A stretch of 16,663 nucleotides of DNA from Dialister sp. UBA6422 (lineage in GTDB: Bacteria > Bacillota > Negativicutes > Veillonellales > Dialisteraceae). The position numbers and the translations under genes are program-made. Positions 1 through 6,855 of the stretch are shown here, piece after piece. The stretch covers positions 1 to 16,663 of the forward strand of contig DJPC01000123.1 in assembly GCA_002439665.1 (NCBI GenBank). Reading direction: 5' to 3'. The notes beneath the pieces are model-generated. The model searched no databases, had not been told where the DNA came from, and was given only the letters and a program-made list of their open reading frames with translations. Each line of letters begins with the position of its first letter. The first letter of the stretch is position 1.

Positions 1-1
1 A

Positions 2-41
2 AAAAAGCACCAAATGACACAAAAGTCACTTGGTGCTTTTT
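2..41 (-). terminator. Intrinsic terminator downstream of pyc
   Basis: A 17-bp stem with one G/T mismatch (arms 2-18 and 25-41) and a 6-nt loop has A-runs on the left and T-runs on the right. Read on the minus strand it ends in a U-tract, about 127 nt past the pyc stop codon. The hairpin is symmetrical enough to also work for a plus-strand transcript. Confidence 0.85.
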
Positions 42-45
42 ATAA

Positions 46-123
46 AAAATGGTGACCCGTGACTGGTAACTAGTGACTAGAAAAATTCCACTTACTAGTC
101 ACCAGTCTGCTGGTCACCATTTT
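46..123. repeat. Bipartite inverted repeat built of GTGACTAG-like words
   Basis: The outer arms 46-57 and 112-123 are perfect 12-bp complements. The inner arms 69-80 and 95-106 are 12-bp complements with one mismatch around a 14-nt loop. Between and within them, related words recur (gtgactgg, taactagtgactag, ctagtcaccagt), so the element looks like degenerate short tandem repeats folded into a cruciform. It lies between the pyc stop codon and its terminator. I do not recognise it as a named repeat family. Confidence 0.7.
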
Positions 124-167
124 CATTTATGATATCAAATTCGAGAGCAGATATAATTGCCAATGCA

Positions 168-3100
168 TTACTCTATAACCATAAGCAAATCGCCAGATTC
201 AATTCTCTGTCCCGCTTTGACATGAATTTCGCTGACAATACCATCTATAGGAGCGGTAATGGTCGTTTCCATCTTCATAGCTTCCGTCACGACCACTGGA
301 TCTCCCTTCTTCACAGAAGATCCTTTATCCACCAGCAGTTTAACAACAGAACCAGAAAGGGTAGCTCCCACTTCCCCTGGTACATCTTTGTCTGCTTTTC
401 TAGCTGTAGCAGCAGATTCTGCTACGTGAGCATCATGAATCTTAATTTCACGAGGCATACCATTTAATTCAAATTGAAGTTCTCTATTGCCTTCTGCATC
501 TGGCTTGGTTACATTGTCCAATTTCACCAAAAGCATCTTGCCTTCTTCAATGTTAACGCGGATTTCCTCGCCCAGTTTCATACCAAAGAAATAGGTCGGT
601 GTATCGAGAAGAGACAAGTCACCATATTTATGGTATCTATCTATATAGTCAGAGAATACTTTCGGATAAATGCAATAGGAAGATACGTCTTCTTCTCTGG
701 TGGGGATGTGTTTTTCTTTCATTTCCATCTTCACCTTGTCAAAATCTACATCTTCTGGATGGCTTTCTAAGTGTGGTTTCTGCCCTCGCAAAATAATTTT
801 TTGCAGTTTTTCTGGGAATCCACCATAAGGAATGCCCAGTTTGCCATCAAAGAAATCTACTACAGACTGCGGGAAGTCTAAAGTATCTCCCTTTTCATAA
901 ATATCATCTTCAGTGAGATGGTTTTGTACCATGAAAAGGGTCATATCCCCTACTACTTTAGAGGATGGAGTGACTTTGATAATATCTCCAAACATCATAT
1001 TGACCTTAGCATACATGCGGCATACTTCTGGCCATTTTTCACCAAGACCTACCGCAGTCGCCTGCTGGCGGAGATTAGAGAATTGTCCACCAGGCATTTC
1101 GTGCTGATAAACTGTGGTATTCGGGCTAGCCATCTTAGAATCGACACCAGCATAATAAGGACGAACGCCCTGCCAGTAGCGATCAATGGTTTCCAATGCA
1201 TCAATATCCAGTTTCGGCTGTCGCGGATTATCCTGCAGCGCATAGTACATAGAAGTCATAGATGGCTGGCTGGTACCATTAGAGAAAGCGCTGGTAGCTA
1301 CATCTACAATATCAACTCCTGCATCTACTGCCTTGGCATAGGAGTAAAGTGTACATCCGCCACCTTCATGACTATGGAGATGAATCGGAAGATCCACTGC
1401 ATCTTTCAAGGCAGAAATCAGAGCATAAGCAGCCTCTGGTTTCAAAAGACCTGCCATATCTTTGATAGCAATGATATTGGCACCGGCATTTTTCATTTCC
1501 TTTGCCAAATCCGTATAGTATTTCAAAGAATACTTCTGACGGTTTGGATCCATGATATCTCCGGTATAGCAGAAGCAAGCTTCTGCTAATTTATTTTTCT
1601 TGCGCACTTCATCGATGGTAACAGTCATATGATTGAGCTGATTGAGGCAGTCAAAGATACGGAATACATCCACTCCATTGTCTGCTGCCTGGTCGATAAA
1701 GTGACGAACTACATTTTCCGGATAATTAGTATATCCTACCGTATTGGCACCACGGGTGAGCATTTGGAAGAGAATATTCGGTGCTGCTTTTCTCATCTGG
1801 CGAAGTCTTTCCCACGGACTTTCATCTAAGAAACGATAAGCTACATCGAAAGTAGCACCACCCCAGTTTTCAAAAGAGAAGAGCTGCGGCACATGTACTG
1901 CTGTATAATGGATAGCATTCATGATGTCATGGGTTCTGACGCGGGTAGCCAAAAGAGACTGATGGGCATCTCTATAAGTGGTATCCATAAACATCACTTC
2001 TTTTTGATCCATCACCCATTTGGCAAATTTATCGGGTCCTAATTCATCCAATAATTGGCGAGTCCCCTGGGGTGCATCTTCCTTGGACGCATCCAAAAGT
2101 GGAAGAGGAGCAAAATCCGGTTTATCCTTATGCCCAGCACCAGCATATCCATTGACTGTCACATCACCAATATAGGACAGAAGCTTTGTACCACGGTCGG
2201 AAATCATATCCGGTTCCTGCAAAAGCCATGGGTTTCTATCGATATAGTTCACGTCGCAGAGGCCTTCTTGGAAATCTCTGGTCCGAAGCATATTTTGCAG
2301 GAAGTAAATATTTGTTTTTACGCCAGAGATACGGAATTCATCCAAACAGCGAAGCATTTTGTGAATGGTATCTTTGGCATGTAAGGAATGAGCTGTCACT
2401 TTAACCAAGAGGGAGTCATAGTAAGGGGTAATGACCGCTCCTGCATAAGCAGTACCTGCATCGAGACGAATACCAGGACCACCACCACTGCGATAAGCAA
2501 TGATTTTGCCTGTATCAGGCATAAAATTATTCTGCGGATCCTCGGTGGTAATGCGGCACTGAATAGCTACGCCTTTATACCAGATCTCATTCTGCTGACC
2601 AATGGCAATTTCCGGTCCATCCAAAGCATATCCTTCGGCAATGAGAATCTGACTCTTCACGATATCTACGTCAGTAATCATTTCGGTAACCGTATGTTCT
2701 ACCTGGACACGGGGATTGACCTCAATGAAATAGAAATGTTTTTCATCTTGGTCAACCAAGAATTCTACTGTACCTGCATTGAGATAGTGAACATTCTTCA
2801 TAAGTTTCACTGCTGCCATGCAGATATTATCTCTCAGTTCCCTTGGCAAAGACCATGCAGGAGCCATTTCGATGACTTTCTGATGGCGACGCTGAATGGA
2901 GCAGTCACGTTCAAACAGATGCACTACATTCCCCTGTTCATCTCCCATCACCTGGACTTCGATGTGTTTCGGGTTCATAATGCATTTTTCAACATATACT
3001 TCTTCATCGCCAAAAGCCATTTTGGCTTCACTTTTAGCACGCTGGTAGGCTTCTTCCAAATCTTCCATGCGGTCTACATTTCTCATACCGCGTCCGCCGC

Positions 3101-3596
3101 CACCATTGACTGCTTTAATCATGACTGGAAGTCCATAGGTTTCTACAAAAGCTTTGACTTCTGCAAAATCATGGACTGCACCTTTCGTACCAGGAATCAT
3201 AGGAATTCCTGCTTTTTCTGCTTGAATACGAGCATTGACTTTATCACCAAACATGATAAGGTGTTCCACCTTCGGCCCGATGAAAACAATGCCTTCTTCT
3301 TCGCAGCGCTGAGCCAATTTGGCATTTTCAGCCAAGAATCCATAGCCAGGATGAATGGCATCTACCCCATGTTCTTTACAAATGCGAATGATATCTTCAA
3401 TGTCCAGATAAGCATCAATCGGCTTATCGCCTTCTCCTACTAAGTACGCTTCATCAGCACGGTTACGATGCAGAGACAGAATATCTTCTTTAGAATAAAT
3501 AGCAACGGTGCGAATACCCAATTCACTGCAGGCTCGAAATACTCGAATAGCAATTTCGCCTCGATTGGCGACCAGTACTTTATGGATGCGTCTCAT
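168..3596 (-). CDS. pyc: Pyruvate carboxylase (single-chain, biotin-dependent)
   Basis: This cytosolic enzyme carboxylates pyruvate to oxaloacetate with ATP and bicarbonate, feeding the reductive C4 branch, gluconeogenesis and aspartate synthesis. At 1142 residues it matches the usual length of one-chain pyruvate carboxylases. The biotin carboxylase/ATP-grasp part fills about residues 1-450, with HPGYGFLAEN at 82-91 and the glycine-rich loop GGGGRG at 165-170. The carboxyltransferase (HMGL-like) domain follows from about 535, opening with MDTTYRDAHQS. The C-terminal biotinyl domain carries AMKME, with Lys1108 as the biotin-accepting lysine. The ATG at 3596 follows a GGGAG ribosome binding site. 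The gene stands alone: its candidate promoter is at 3681-3709 and its terminator at 2-41. All domains are intact. The order carboxylase, transferase, biotin carrier separates it from split oxaloacetate decarboxylase or other biotin-enzyme subunits. Confidence 0.97.
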   Translation of the reverse strand: MRRIHKVLVANRGEIAIRVFRACSELGIRTVAIYSKEDILSLHRNRADEAYLVGEGDKPIDAYLDIEDIIRICKEHGVDAIHPGYGFLAENAKLAQRCEEEGIVFIGPKVEHLIMFGDKVNARIQAEKAGIPMIPGTKGAVHDFAEVKAFVETYGLPVMIKAVNGGGGRGMRNVDRMEDLEEAYQRAKSEAKMAFGDEEVYVEKCIMNPKHIEVQVMGDEQGNVVHLFERDCSIQRRHQKVIEMAPAWSLPRELRDNICMAAVKLMKNVHYLNAGTVEFLVDQDEKHFYFIEVNPRVQVEHTVTEMITDVDIVKSQILIAEGYALDGPEIAIGQQNEIWYKGVAIQCRITTEDPQNNFMPDTGKIIAYRSGGGPGIRLDAGTAYAGAVITPYYDSLLVKVTAHSLHAKDTIHKMLRCLDEFRISGVKTNIYFLQNMLRTRDFQEGLCDVNYIDRNPWLLQEPDMISDRGTKLLSYIGDVTVNGYAGAGHKDKPDFAPLPLLDASKEDAPQGTRQLLDELGPDKFAKWVMDQKEVMFMDTTYRDAHQSLLATRVRTHDIMNAIHYTAVHVPQLFSFENWGGATFDVAYRFLDESPWERLRQMRKAAPNILFQMLTRGANTVGYTNYPENVVRHFIDQAADNGVDVFRIFDCLNQLNHMTVTIDEVRKKNKLAEACFCYTGDIMDPNRQKYSLKYYTDLAKEMKNAGANIIAIKDMAGLLKPEAAYALISALKDAVDLPIHLHSHEGGGCTLYSYAKAVDAGVDIVDVATSAFSNGTSQPSMTSMYYALQDNPRQPKLDIDALETIDRYWQGVRPYYAGVDSKMASPNTTVYQHEMPGGQFSNLRQQATAVGLGEKWPEVCRMYAKVNMMFGDIIKVTPSSKVVGDMTLFMVQNHLTEDDIYEKGDTLDFPQSVVDFFDGKLGIPYGGFPEKLQKIILRGQKPHLESHPEDVDFDKVKMEMKEKHIPTREEDVSSYCIYPKVFSDYIDRYHKYGDLSLLDTPTYFFGMKLGEEIRVNIEEGKMLLVKLDNVTKPDAEGNRELQFELNGMPREIKIHDAHVAESAATARKADKDVPGEVGATLSGSVVKLLVDKGSSVKKGDPVVVTEAMKMETTITAPIDGIVSEIHVKAGQRIESGDLLMVIE

Positions 3597-3647
3597 ATAA
3601 TTCTCCCTTACTCCAAATCAATGAATCACTTCATATCTGAACAATTA

Positions 3648-3665
3648 ACATAGATATTTCTATGT
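3648..3665. promoter_or_regulatory. Small inverted repeat in the pyc 5' leader
   Basis: Seven-base arms (acataga / tctatgt) flank a 4-nt centre. The site lies just downstream of the inferred pyc transcription start, where an operator or a short mRNA hairpin could act. The function is inferred from position only. Confidence 0.35.
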
Positions 3666-3680
3666 AATGTCGTTGATATC

Positions 3681-3709
3681 ATTTTACCCACTGCAATCCA
3701 TAAATTCAA
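3681..3709 (-). promoter_or_regulatory. Candidate sigma-A promoter for pyc
   Basis: On the minus strand, TTGAAT (3709-3704) and TAAAAT (3686-3681) are separated by exactly 17 nt. They match the consensus boxes at 4/6 and 5/6 positions. The predicted start near 3674 would give a leader of roughly 80 nt before the pyc ATG. Confidence 0.55.
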
Positions 3710-3719
3710 TAGCTTACTT

Positions 3720-3773
3720 TAAATAAGTATCAATTATCTTTTCAATAAATGAAATAAATGAGATACTTATTTA
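3720..3773. repeat. Perfect 12-bp inverted repeat upstream of the pyc promoter
   Basis: The arms 3720-3731 (taaataagtatc) and 3762-3773 are perfect complements separated by 30 nt of AT-rich sequence. The element ends about 11 bp upstream of the candidate -35 box. That position would suit an activator or repressor site; no T-run or GC-rich stem suggests a terminator. Confidence 0.5.
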
Positions 3774-3983
3774 TTATAAAATATGCATTAATTCAGTTTA
3801 ATATAATATTCGGTATGCATTTGAATAATCATTTATTATAATCTATATATTATTATCATTCGTATTTTAGAATGTGACCAAAATATACGTGCCTTTCCTT
3901 TGACGAGACGTAGAACATGACATCCATCAATATACCCTCGCTTTAGTAGGATCCAATGGCTATCACAAACATGTCACCAAGAA
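3774..3983. other. Intergenic, no gene seen
   Basis: The stretch is AT-rich up to about 3870 and more mixed after that. I find no ORF with a ribosome binding site and no RNA gene. A broken minus-strand reading around 3890-3960 has a peptide-like run but is interrupted by stops and matches no family I know. Confidence 0.5.
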
Positions 3984-4034
3984 AAAAAGGATATAGGATT
4001 CTGCTATGTTAAGCACGATTCCTGTATCCTTTTT
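3984..4034 (-). terminator. Intrinsic terminator of the 2-hydroxyacid dehydrogenase gene
   Basis: The 18-nt arms 3984-4001 and 4017-4034 pair with two mismatches around a 15-nt loop. On the minus strand the stem is followed by a run of seven Ts. It begins about 30 nt after the stop codon of the gene ending at 4066. Confidence 0.8.
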
Positions 4035-4065
4035 CTAGAGAAGCATTGAAGCTACCTCCTATATC

Positions 4066-5019
4066 TTATTGACCTAAAATCTGATCTCCTTTGGCAATAT
4101 TTTTATGAATGGTAGCCAGACATGCTTTAAAGGTAGCCATTTCATCATCAGTAAGTGGATATTCCATCACTTCTTCTACCCCATTGATACCAATCAATGC
4201 AGGTACGCCGCAGAATACATCATGTTCTCCGTATTCCCCATGAAGCTCTGCCGAACAGGGGAGAATACGTTTTTCATCATGAAGTACGGTACGTACCAAA
4301 GTAGCAGCCGCAGAGGCAATGCCGTATTCTGTACACTGTTTCCCCACATAGGTGACCCAGCCGCCTTTGATCGCTCTTTCCTGTACTTTTTCTTTATCAA
4401 ATACAAACCGAGGATCTTTTTCCATATCCTTTAATGATTTACCGTAAAAATTGATCAAAGACCATGGAACCATCTGAGAGGAGCCATGTTCTCCCAGCAT
4501 GAACGCAAAGAAGCCTCTAGCATCCAAACCAGTCTGTTCCGAAATGGCATGAATCAAACGAGAAGAATCCAGCAATGTTCCTGTACCTATGACACGCCCT
4601 CTGGGAAGTCCAGATAATTTCTGAATCAGATGAGCAATCACATCACATGGATTGGTTACAGAAATAAAAATGCCTTTAAATCCAGCAGCCATTACTTGAG
4701 GGATATATTGAGACACTTGGTGAATACTATTTTCTAATTCACTATCTCTATCGCCGGAAGCGCAAAGGCTAACATCACCTACCGCATTGACAATGATATC
4801 GCACTGTGCCAAACCGGCATAATCGGTAATGTTATATACCGTGTGATTAGGCATATACATAACCGCATCATTTAAATCCTGGCATTCGCTGATGGCTTTC
4901 TGTTCTTTTACATCGCATAGCAATACTTCATCGGCAATCCCCATCATGCCAAGGCAAAAGGCCACATGGGCCCCAACGTGCCCCAAACCTGCTACACCTA
5001 CGACTCTTTTTTTCAGCAT
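4066..5019 (-). CDS. L-2-hydroxyacid dehydrogenase, lactate/malate dehydrogenase family (HicDH-like)
   Basis: This NAD-dependent cytosolic oxidoreductase of 317 residues should interconvert a 2-oxoacid and its L-2-hydroxyacid. The Rossmann fold starts at once with GLGHVG (11-16), and Asp36 ends the second strand, which indicates NAD rather than NADP. The catalytic set of the family is visible: Arg91 in GDRDSEL, Asp151 and Arg154 in LLDSSR, and His178 in LGEHGSS. The substrate loop before Arg91 lacks both the QKPGETR signature of classic L-lactate dehydrogenase and the loop arginine of malate dehydrogenase. From memory it resembles L-2-hydroxyisocaproate dehydrogenase, where GDR also follows the loop. 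Annotation as L-lactate dehydrogenase would be reasonable, but the true substrate is open. The start is fixed by AAGGAGG just upstream of the ATG. The gene is monocistronic. Confidence 0.85.
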   Translation of the reverse strand: MLKKRVVGVAGLGHVGAHVAFCLGMMGIADEVLLCDVKEQKAISECQDLNDAVMYMPNHTVYNITDYAGLAQCDIIVNAVGDVSLCASGDRDSELENSIHQVSQYIPQVMAAGFKGIFISVTNPCDVIAHLIQKLSGLPRGRVIGTGTLLDSSRLIHAISEQTGLDARGFFAFMLGEHGSSQMVPWSLINFYGKSLKDMEKDPRFVFDKEKVQERAIKGGWVTYVGKQCTEYGIASAAATLVRTVLHDEKRILPCSAELHGEYGEHDVFCGVPALIGINGVEEVMEYPLTDDEMATFKACLATIHKNIAKGDQILGQ

Positions 5020-5068
5020 CTGAATTCCTCCTTTTTTGAAATAAATTACTATGACTGTAACATAAATA

Positions 5069-5096
5069 ACAGAATATGTAAATCATGAAAATAGCC
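5069..5096 (-). promoter_or_regulatory. Possible promoter of the hydroxyacid dehydrogenase gene
   Basis: On the minus strand TTGGCT is followed after 16 nt by TATTCT, about 50 nt upstream of the ATG at 5019. Both boxes match the sigma-A consensus only partly and the region is AT-rich. Confidence 0.35.
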
Positions 5097-5118
5097 AAAA
5101 TAAATAGAATATAGTCCT

Positions 5119-5137
5119 ATAGTCAGCCAATGACTAT
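5119..5137. promoter_or_regulatory. Inverted repeat ATAGTCA-N5-TGACTAT
   Basis: This perfect 7-bp inverted repeat lies between the divergent hydroxyacid dehydrogenase and mscL genes, upstream of the candidate minus-strand promoter. The size and symmetry fit a dimeric repressor site. A diverged relative (tatagtcagcgatggactgta) occurs near 6082-6102. Confidence 0.4.
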
Positions 5138-5259
5138 AAATCTTTTCTTTTTAAAATCTTATTACTTTATAAATATTTCTTTTCTACTATCCTTCCAATA
5201 TGATAAAATGATAAAAATAATTCATATATTCTGCTACTGAAGAAGAAAGGAGTCCCCCT

Positions 5260-5688
5260 ATGAGTATGCTCAAAGAATTTAAAGATTTTGCACTTCGTGG
5301 CAATGTAGTAGATATGGCTGTCGGTGTAGTGATTGGTGCTGCTTTTGGTAAAATCGTATCTTCCCTAGTCAACCATATCATTATGCCTCCTTTAGGATAT
5401 CTCTTAGGGGGGATTGATTTTTCTAACTTATTTATTCCTTTAAGTGATACACCCGTTTCTACCCTAGCAGAAGCCAAAGATTTAGGTATCCCTGTCATTG
5501 CGTATGGTGAATTTTTAAATACTGTCATTGACTTTTTAATCATCTCTTTTGTCATTTTTATAGCCATCAAACAAATCAATCGCTTTTTCCCAAAAGCCCC
5601 GGCCAAAGAAGTACGTAAATGTCCGTATTGCAAAGAAGCGATTGCAGATGATGCCACCCGTTGTCCTCACTGCACCGCTGAATTATAA
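5260..5688 (+). CDS. mscL: Large-conductance mechanosensitive channel MscL with C-terminal zinc ribbon
   Basis: MscL forms a homopentameric inner-membrane pore that opens under membrane tension and releases solutes during hypo-osmotic shock. The N-terminus [20 protein letters not shown] is the family hallmark. TM1 spans about 17-45 with the GxxxG-like small-residue face [11 protein letters not shown], and TM2 spans about 80-105. The periplasmic loop (about 46-79) is of normal size. After TM2 the usual charged cytoplasmic helix is replaced by a short linker and a CxxC...CxxC module with Cys121, Cys124, Cys135 and Cys138, a predicted zinc ribbon. I believe this tail occurs in some other MscL proteins but it is absent from the E. 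coli form. The ATG at 5260 follows AAAGGAG by 7 nt; an in-frame ATG two codons on is less well placed. The gene is alone, divergent from the dehydrogenase. Confidence 0.95.
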   Translation: MSMLKEFKDFALRGNVVDMAVGVVIGAAFGKIVSSLVNHIIMPPLGYLLGGIDFSNLFIPLSDTPVSTLAEAKDLGIPVIAYGEFLNTVIDFLIISFVIFIAIKQINRFFPKAPAKEVRKCPYCKEAIADDATRCPHCTAEL

Positions 5689-5729
5689 GTGCATAGTGAA
5701 AAGTGAAGGTAGCACGCGCAACTTATAAA

Positions 5730-5798
5730 GCATGCCAAATACATCTGATTGGGGTCACTACTATAAGGGGGCGCCTTTACATTTGGCTTGCCCCCCTT
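5730..5798 (+). other. Overlapping hairpins downstream of mscL
   Basis: Arms 5730-5740 and 5781-5791 pair over 11 bp with one mismatch. A second stem pairs 5765-5775 with 5785-5798 through a G5/C6 block with small bulges. The two share 5785-5791, so they exclude each other. No U-run follows, so this is not a clean intrinsic terminator, although it may serve as the mscL transcript end. Confidence 0.4.
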
Positions 5799-5828
5799 CT
5801 CCATACGCATTTCTCCCTACTTTAATAG

Positions 5829-5857
5829 TTGACCAAACGGCGCTTAGCCATTATAAT
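5829..5857 (+). promoter_or_regulatory. Sigma-A promoter of tRNA-Leu
   Basis: TTGACC (5829-5834) and TATAAT (5852-5857) are separated by 17 nt. This is a near-perfect promoter ending 20 nt before the mature tRNA 5' end, as expected for a short-leader tRNA gene. Confidence 0.85.
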
Positions 5858-5876
5858 AATATTTATCAGTCCACAT

Positions 5877-5960
5877 GCGAGCGTGGCGGAATTGGTAGAC
5901 GCACAGGATTTAGGATCCTGCGCCTTGTGCATGGGGGTTCGAGTCCCTTCGCTCGCACCA
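5877..5960 (+). tRNA. tRNA-Leu, anticodon UAG
   Basis: The acceptor stem is GCGAGCG/CGCTCGC, with a discriminator A and an encoded CCA at 5958-5960. The D-arm contains TTGGTAGA. The anticodon stem CAGGA/TCCTG closes the loop TTTAGGA, giving anticodon UAG, which reads CUA and other CUN codons. A long variable arm follows, as in class II leucine tRNAs, and then a T-arm with GGTTCGAGTCC. The length is 84 nt including CCA. It is a single-gene unit between its own promoter and terminator. Confidence 0.97.
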
Positions 5961-6001
5961 AAAAACGTTGCATTTCCTACAGCAGGAATGCAACGTTTTT
6001 T
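5960..6001 (+). terminator. Intrinsic terminator of tRNA-Leu
   Basis: About 18 bp pair (5960-5978 with 5984-6001) with one bulged T, beginning at the CCA end and closing in a T6 run. The A-run on the 5' side makes it potentially bidirectional. Confidence 0.9.
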
Positions 6002-6139
6002 ATTTGAGTACATAAGAGGTAAAATGTAGCTATTAAAATGCATAGAAACAGGCACCATCCTGCAAATTCCTTTGCACCCATTATAGTCAGCGATGGACTG
6101 TAACTATCCACTTGTTATAAACATTTTAGCTTTTCTATA

Positions 6140-6167
6140 TTGATAAATCTAGATTCTATGATATACT
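6140..6167 (+). promoter_or_regulatory. Candidate promoter of the rubredoxin gene
   Basis: TTGATA (6140-6145) and TATACT (6162-6167) with a 16-nt spacer match the consensus at 5/6 in each box when scored against TTGACA and TATAAT. The start near 6174 gives a leader of about 108 nt. Confidence 0.6.
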
Positions 6168-6186
6168 GTACATAGAGAGTTATAAA

Positions 6187-6261
6187 TATAGGGTACAACA
6201 TGAGGATCATGGTTGGGGATATGTTCTCCAATTTCTAGTAACAAGCCTCTAATCCCCTATA
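6187..6261 (+). promoter_or_regulatory. Foldable leader RNA upstream of rubredoxin
   Basis: A closing stem pairs 6187-6193 (tataggg) with 6255-6261, ending 4 nt before the ribosome binding site. Inside it, gagg (6202-6205) can pair with cctc (6246-6249). A 7-bp hairpin forms from 6213-6219 and 6225-6231 with a 5-nt loop and one G-U pair. I cannot match this to a known riboswitch class. It may be chance pairing in an ordinary 5' UTR. Confidence 0.35.
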
Positions 6262-6281
6262 CATTAAAGGAGGAATCTATA

Positions 6282-6446
6282 ATGAAAAAATATGTATGCA
6301 AAGTATGTGGATGGATTTATGACGAAGCCAAAGGCGACCCGGATAATGGCATTGCTCCTGGCACCAAATTTGAAGACCTGCCAGCTGATTTCATTTGCCC
6401 CGTATGCGGTGTAGGCAAAGACGAATTTGAAGTGTATGAAGGCTAA
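6282..6446 (+). CDS. Rubredoxin
   Basis: This 54-residue one-iron electron carrier acts in the cytosol of anaerobes. It typically passes electrons to rubrerythrin, superoxide reductase or oxygen reductases that detoxify O2 and peroxide. Both iron-binding knuckles are present: CKVCG at 6-10 and CPVCG at 39-43. The family core [22 protein letters not shown] lies between them (key residues Tyr13, Asp19, Pro20, Gly23 and Pro26). Length and sequence are canonical. An upstream in-frame ATG at 6213 would add 23 unrelated residues. The chosen ATG at 6282 has AAAGGAGG 8 nt before it and gives the standard MKKYVC start. No partner gene is adjacent, so the electron acceptor cannot be read from context. 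Confidence 0.97.
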   Translation: MKKYVCKVCGWIYDEAKGDPDNGIAPGTKFEDLPADFICPVCGVGKDEFEVYEG

Positions 6447-6472
6447 TCCCTACAGCATATCAGATGTACCCC

Positions 6473-6520
6473 AAAAGGGCTGTGACAAGATACTTTCTCA
6501 TCTTGTCACAGCCCTTTTTT
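6473..6520 (+). terminator. Intrinsic terminator of rubredoxin
   Basis: A perfect 19-bp stem (6473-6491 with 6500-6518) with an 8-nt loop is followed by further Ts to 6520. It starts 26 nt after the rubredoxin stop codon. Confidence 0.93.
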
Positions 6521-6799
6521 GGATTTCATAAGACATACTTAAGCTTCTAGTTATTAGTTTCAAAAAGTTAACATATCCCATCTCTACTGACTAGTTATCT
6601 ATCACCTGTGCTTGATACCGCTTAATCTGCCTTCTTATCATGTGTCAGTCCCCTAAAATAGGAAGCTAAAAAGTACAGTGGGCTTTTTTGTGTATCATAT
6701 ATCATAGGTCATGTAAAAGCAGACCATGTACACTGCACAGAATATCAAATAATATCTGCCACTTCATTGAACAATTGTCAATTTTGGCAATAAATTTTC
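6521..6799. other. Intergenic, no gene seen
   Basis: No ORF here has a ribosome binding site. Words related to the degenerate repeats elsewhere in the window appear (ctagttattagtt near 6547, ctgactagttatct near 6587) but form no clear array. A 9-bp inverted repeat, aattgtcaa (6773-6781) against 6800-6808, runs into the -35 box of the promoter described next. Confidence 0.5.
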
Positions 6800-6828
6800 T
6801 TGACAATTATAGTAAACCGTTGTATTAT
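6800..6828 (+). promoter_or_regulatory. Orphan near-consensus promoter
   Basis: TTGACA (6800-6805) and TATTAT (6823-6828) are separated by 17 nt, a 6/6 and 5/6 match. The -35 box forms one arm of a 9-bp inverted repeat with 6773-6781, a possible operator. No established gene follows on the plus strand before the terminator hairpin at 7098-7140. Confidence 0.55.
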
Positions 6829-6855
6829 AAAATCGTAAACAAAAGGAAATCACCA

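Noticed and set aside
46..123. CRISPR-like array
   Set aside because: The repeats are very short, degenerate and inverted, with no regular spacers and no cas genes in the window.
2388..3443. 351-codon plus-strand open frame antisense to pyc
   Set aside because: It lies wholly opposite the conserved biotin carboxylase domain. The translation has no recognisable domain and no ribosome binding site is apparent.
3867..3985. Possible pseudogene remnant on the minus strand
   Set aside because: A peptide-like run is broken by stops and matches no family I know, so decayed gene and chance cannot be told apart.
4066..5019. Malate dehydrogenase
   Set aside because: The substrate loop lacks the second arginine that malate dehydrogenases use to bind the distal carboxylate.
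5732..6058. Open frames on both strands over tRNA-Leu and its flanks
   Set aside because: The region is explained by the tRNA, its promoter and its terminator. The predicted peptides simply translate these RNA elements.
6675..6692. Possible terminator (aaaaag...cttttt)
   Set aside because: The stem would be six mostly A-T pairs around a 9-nt loop, too weak to support.
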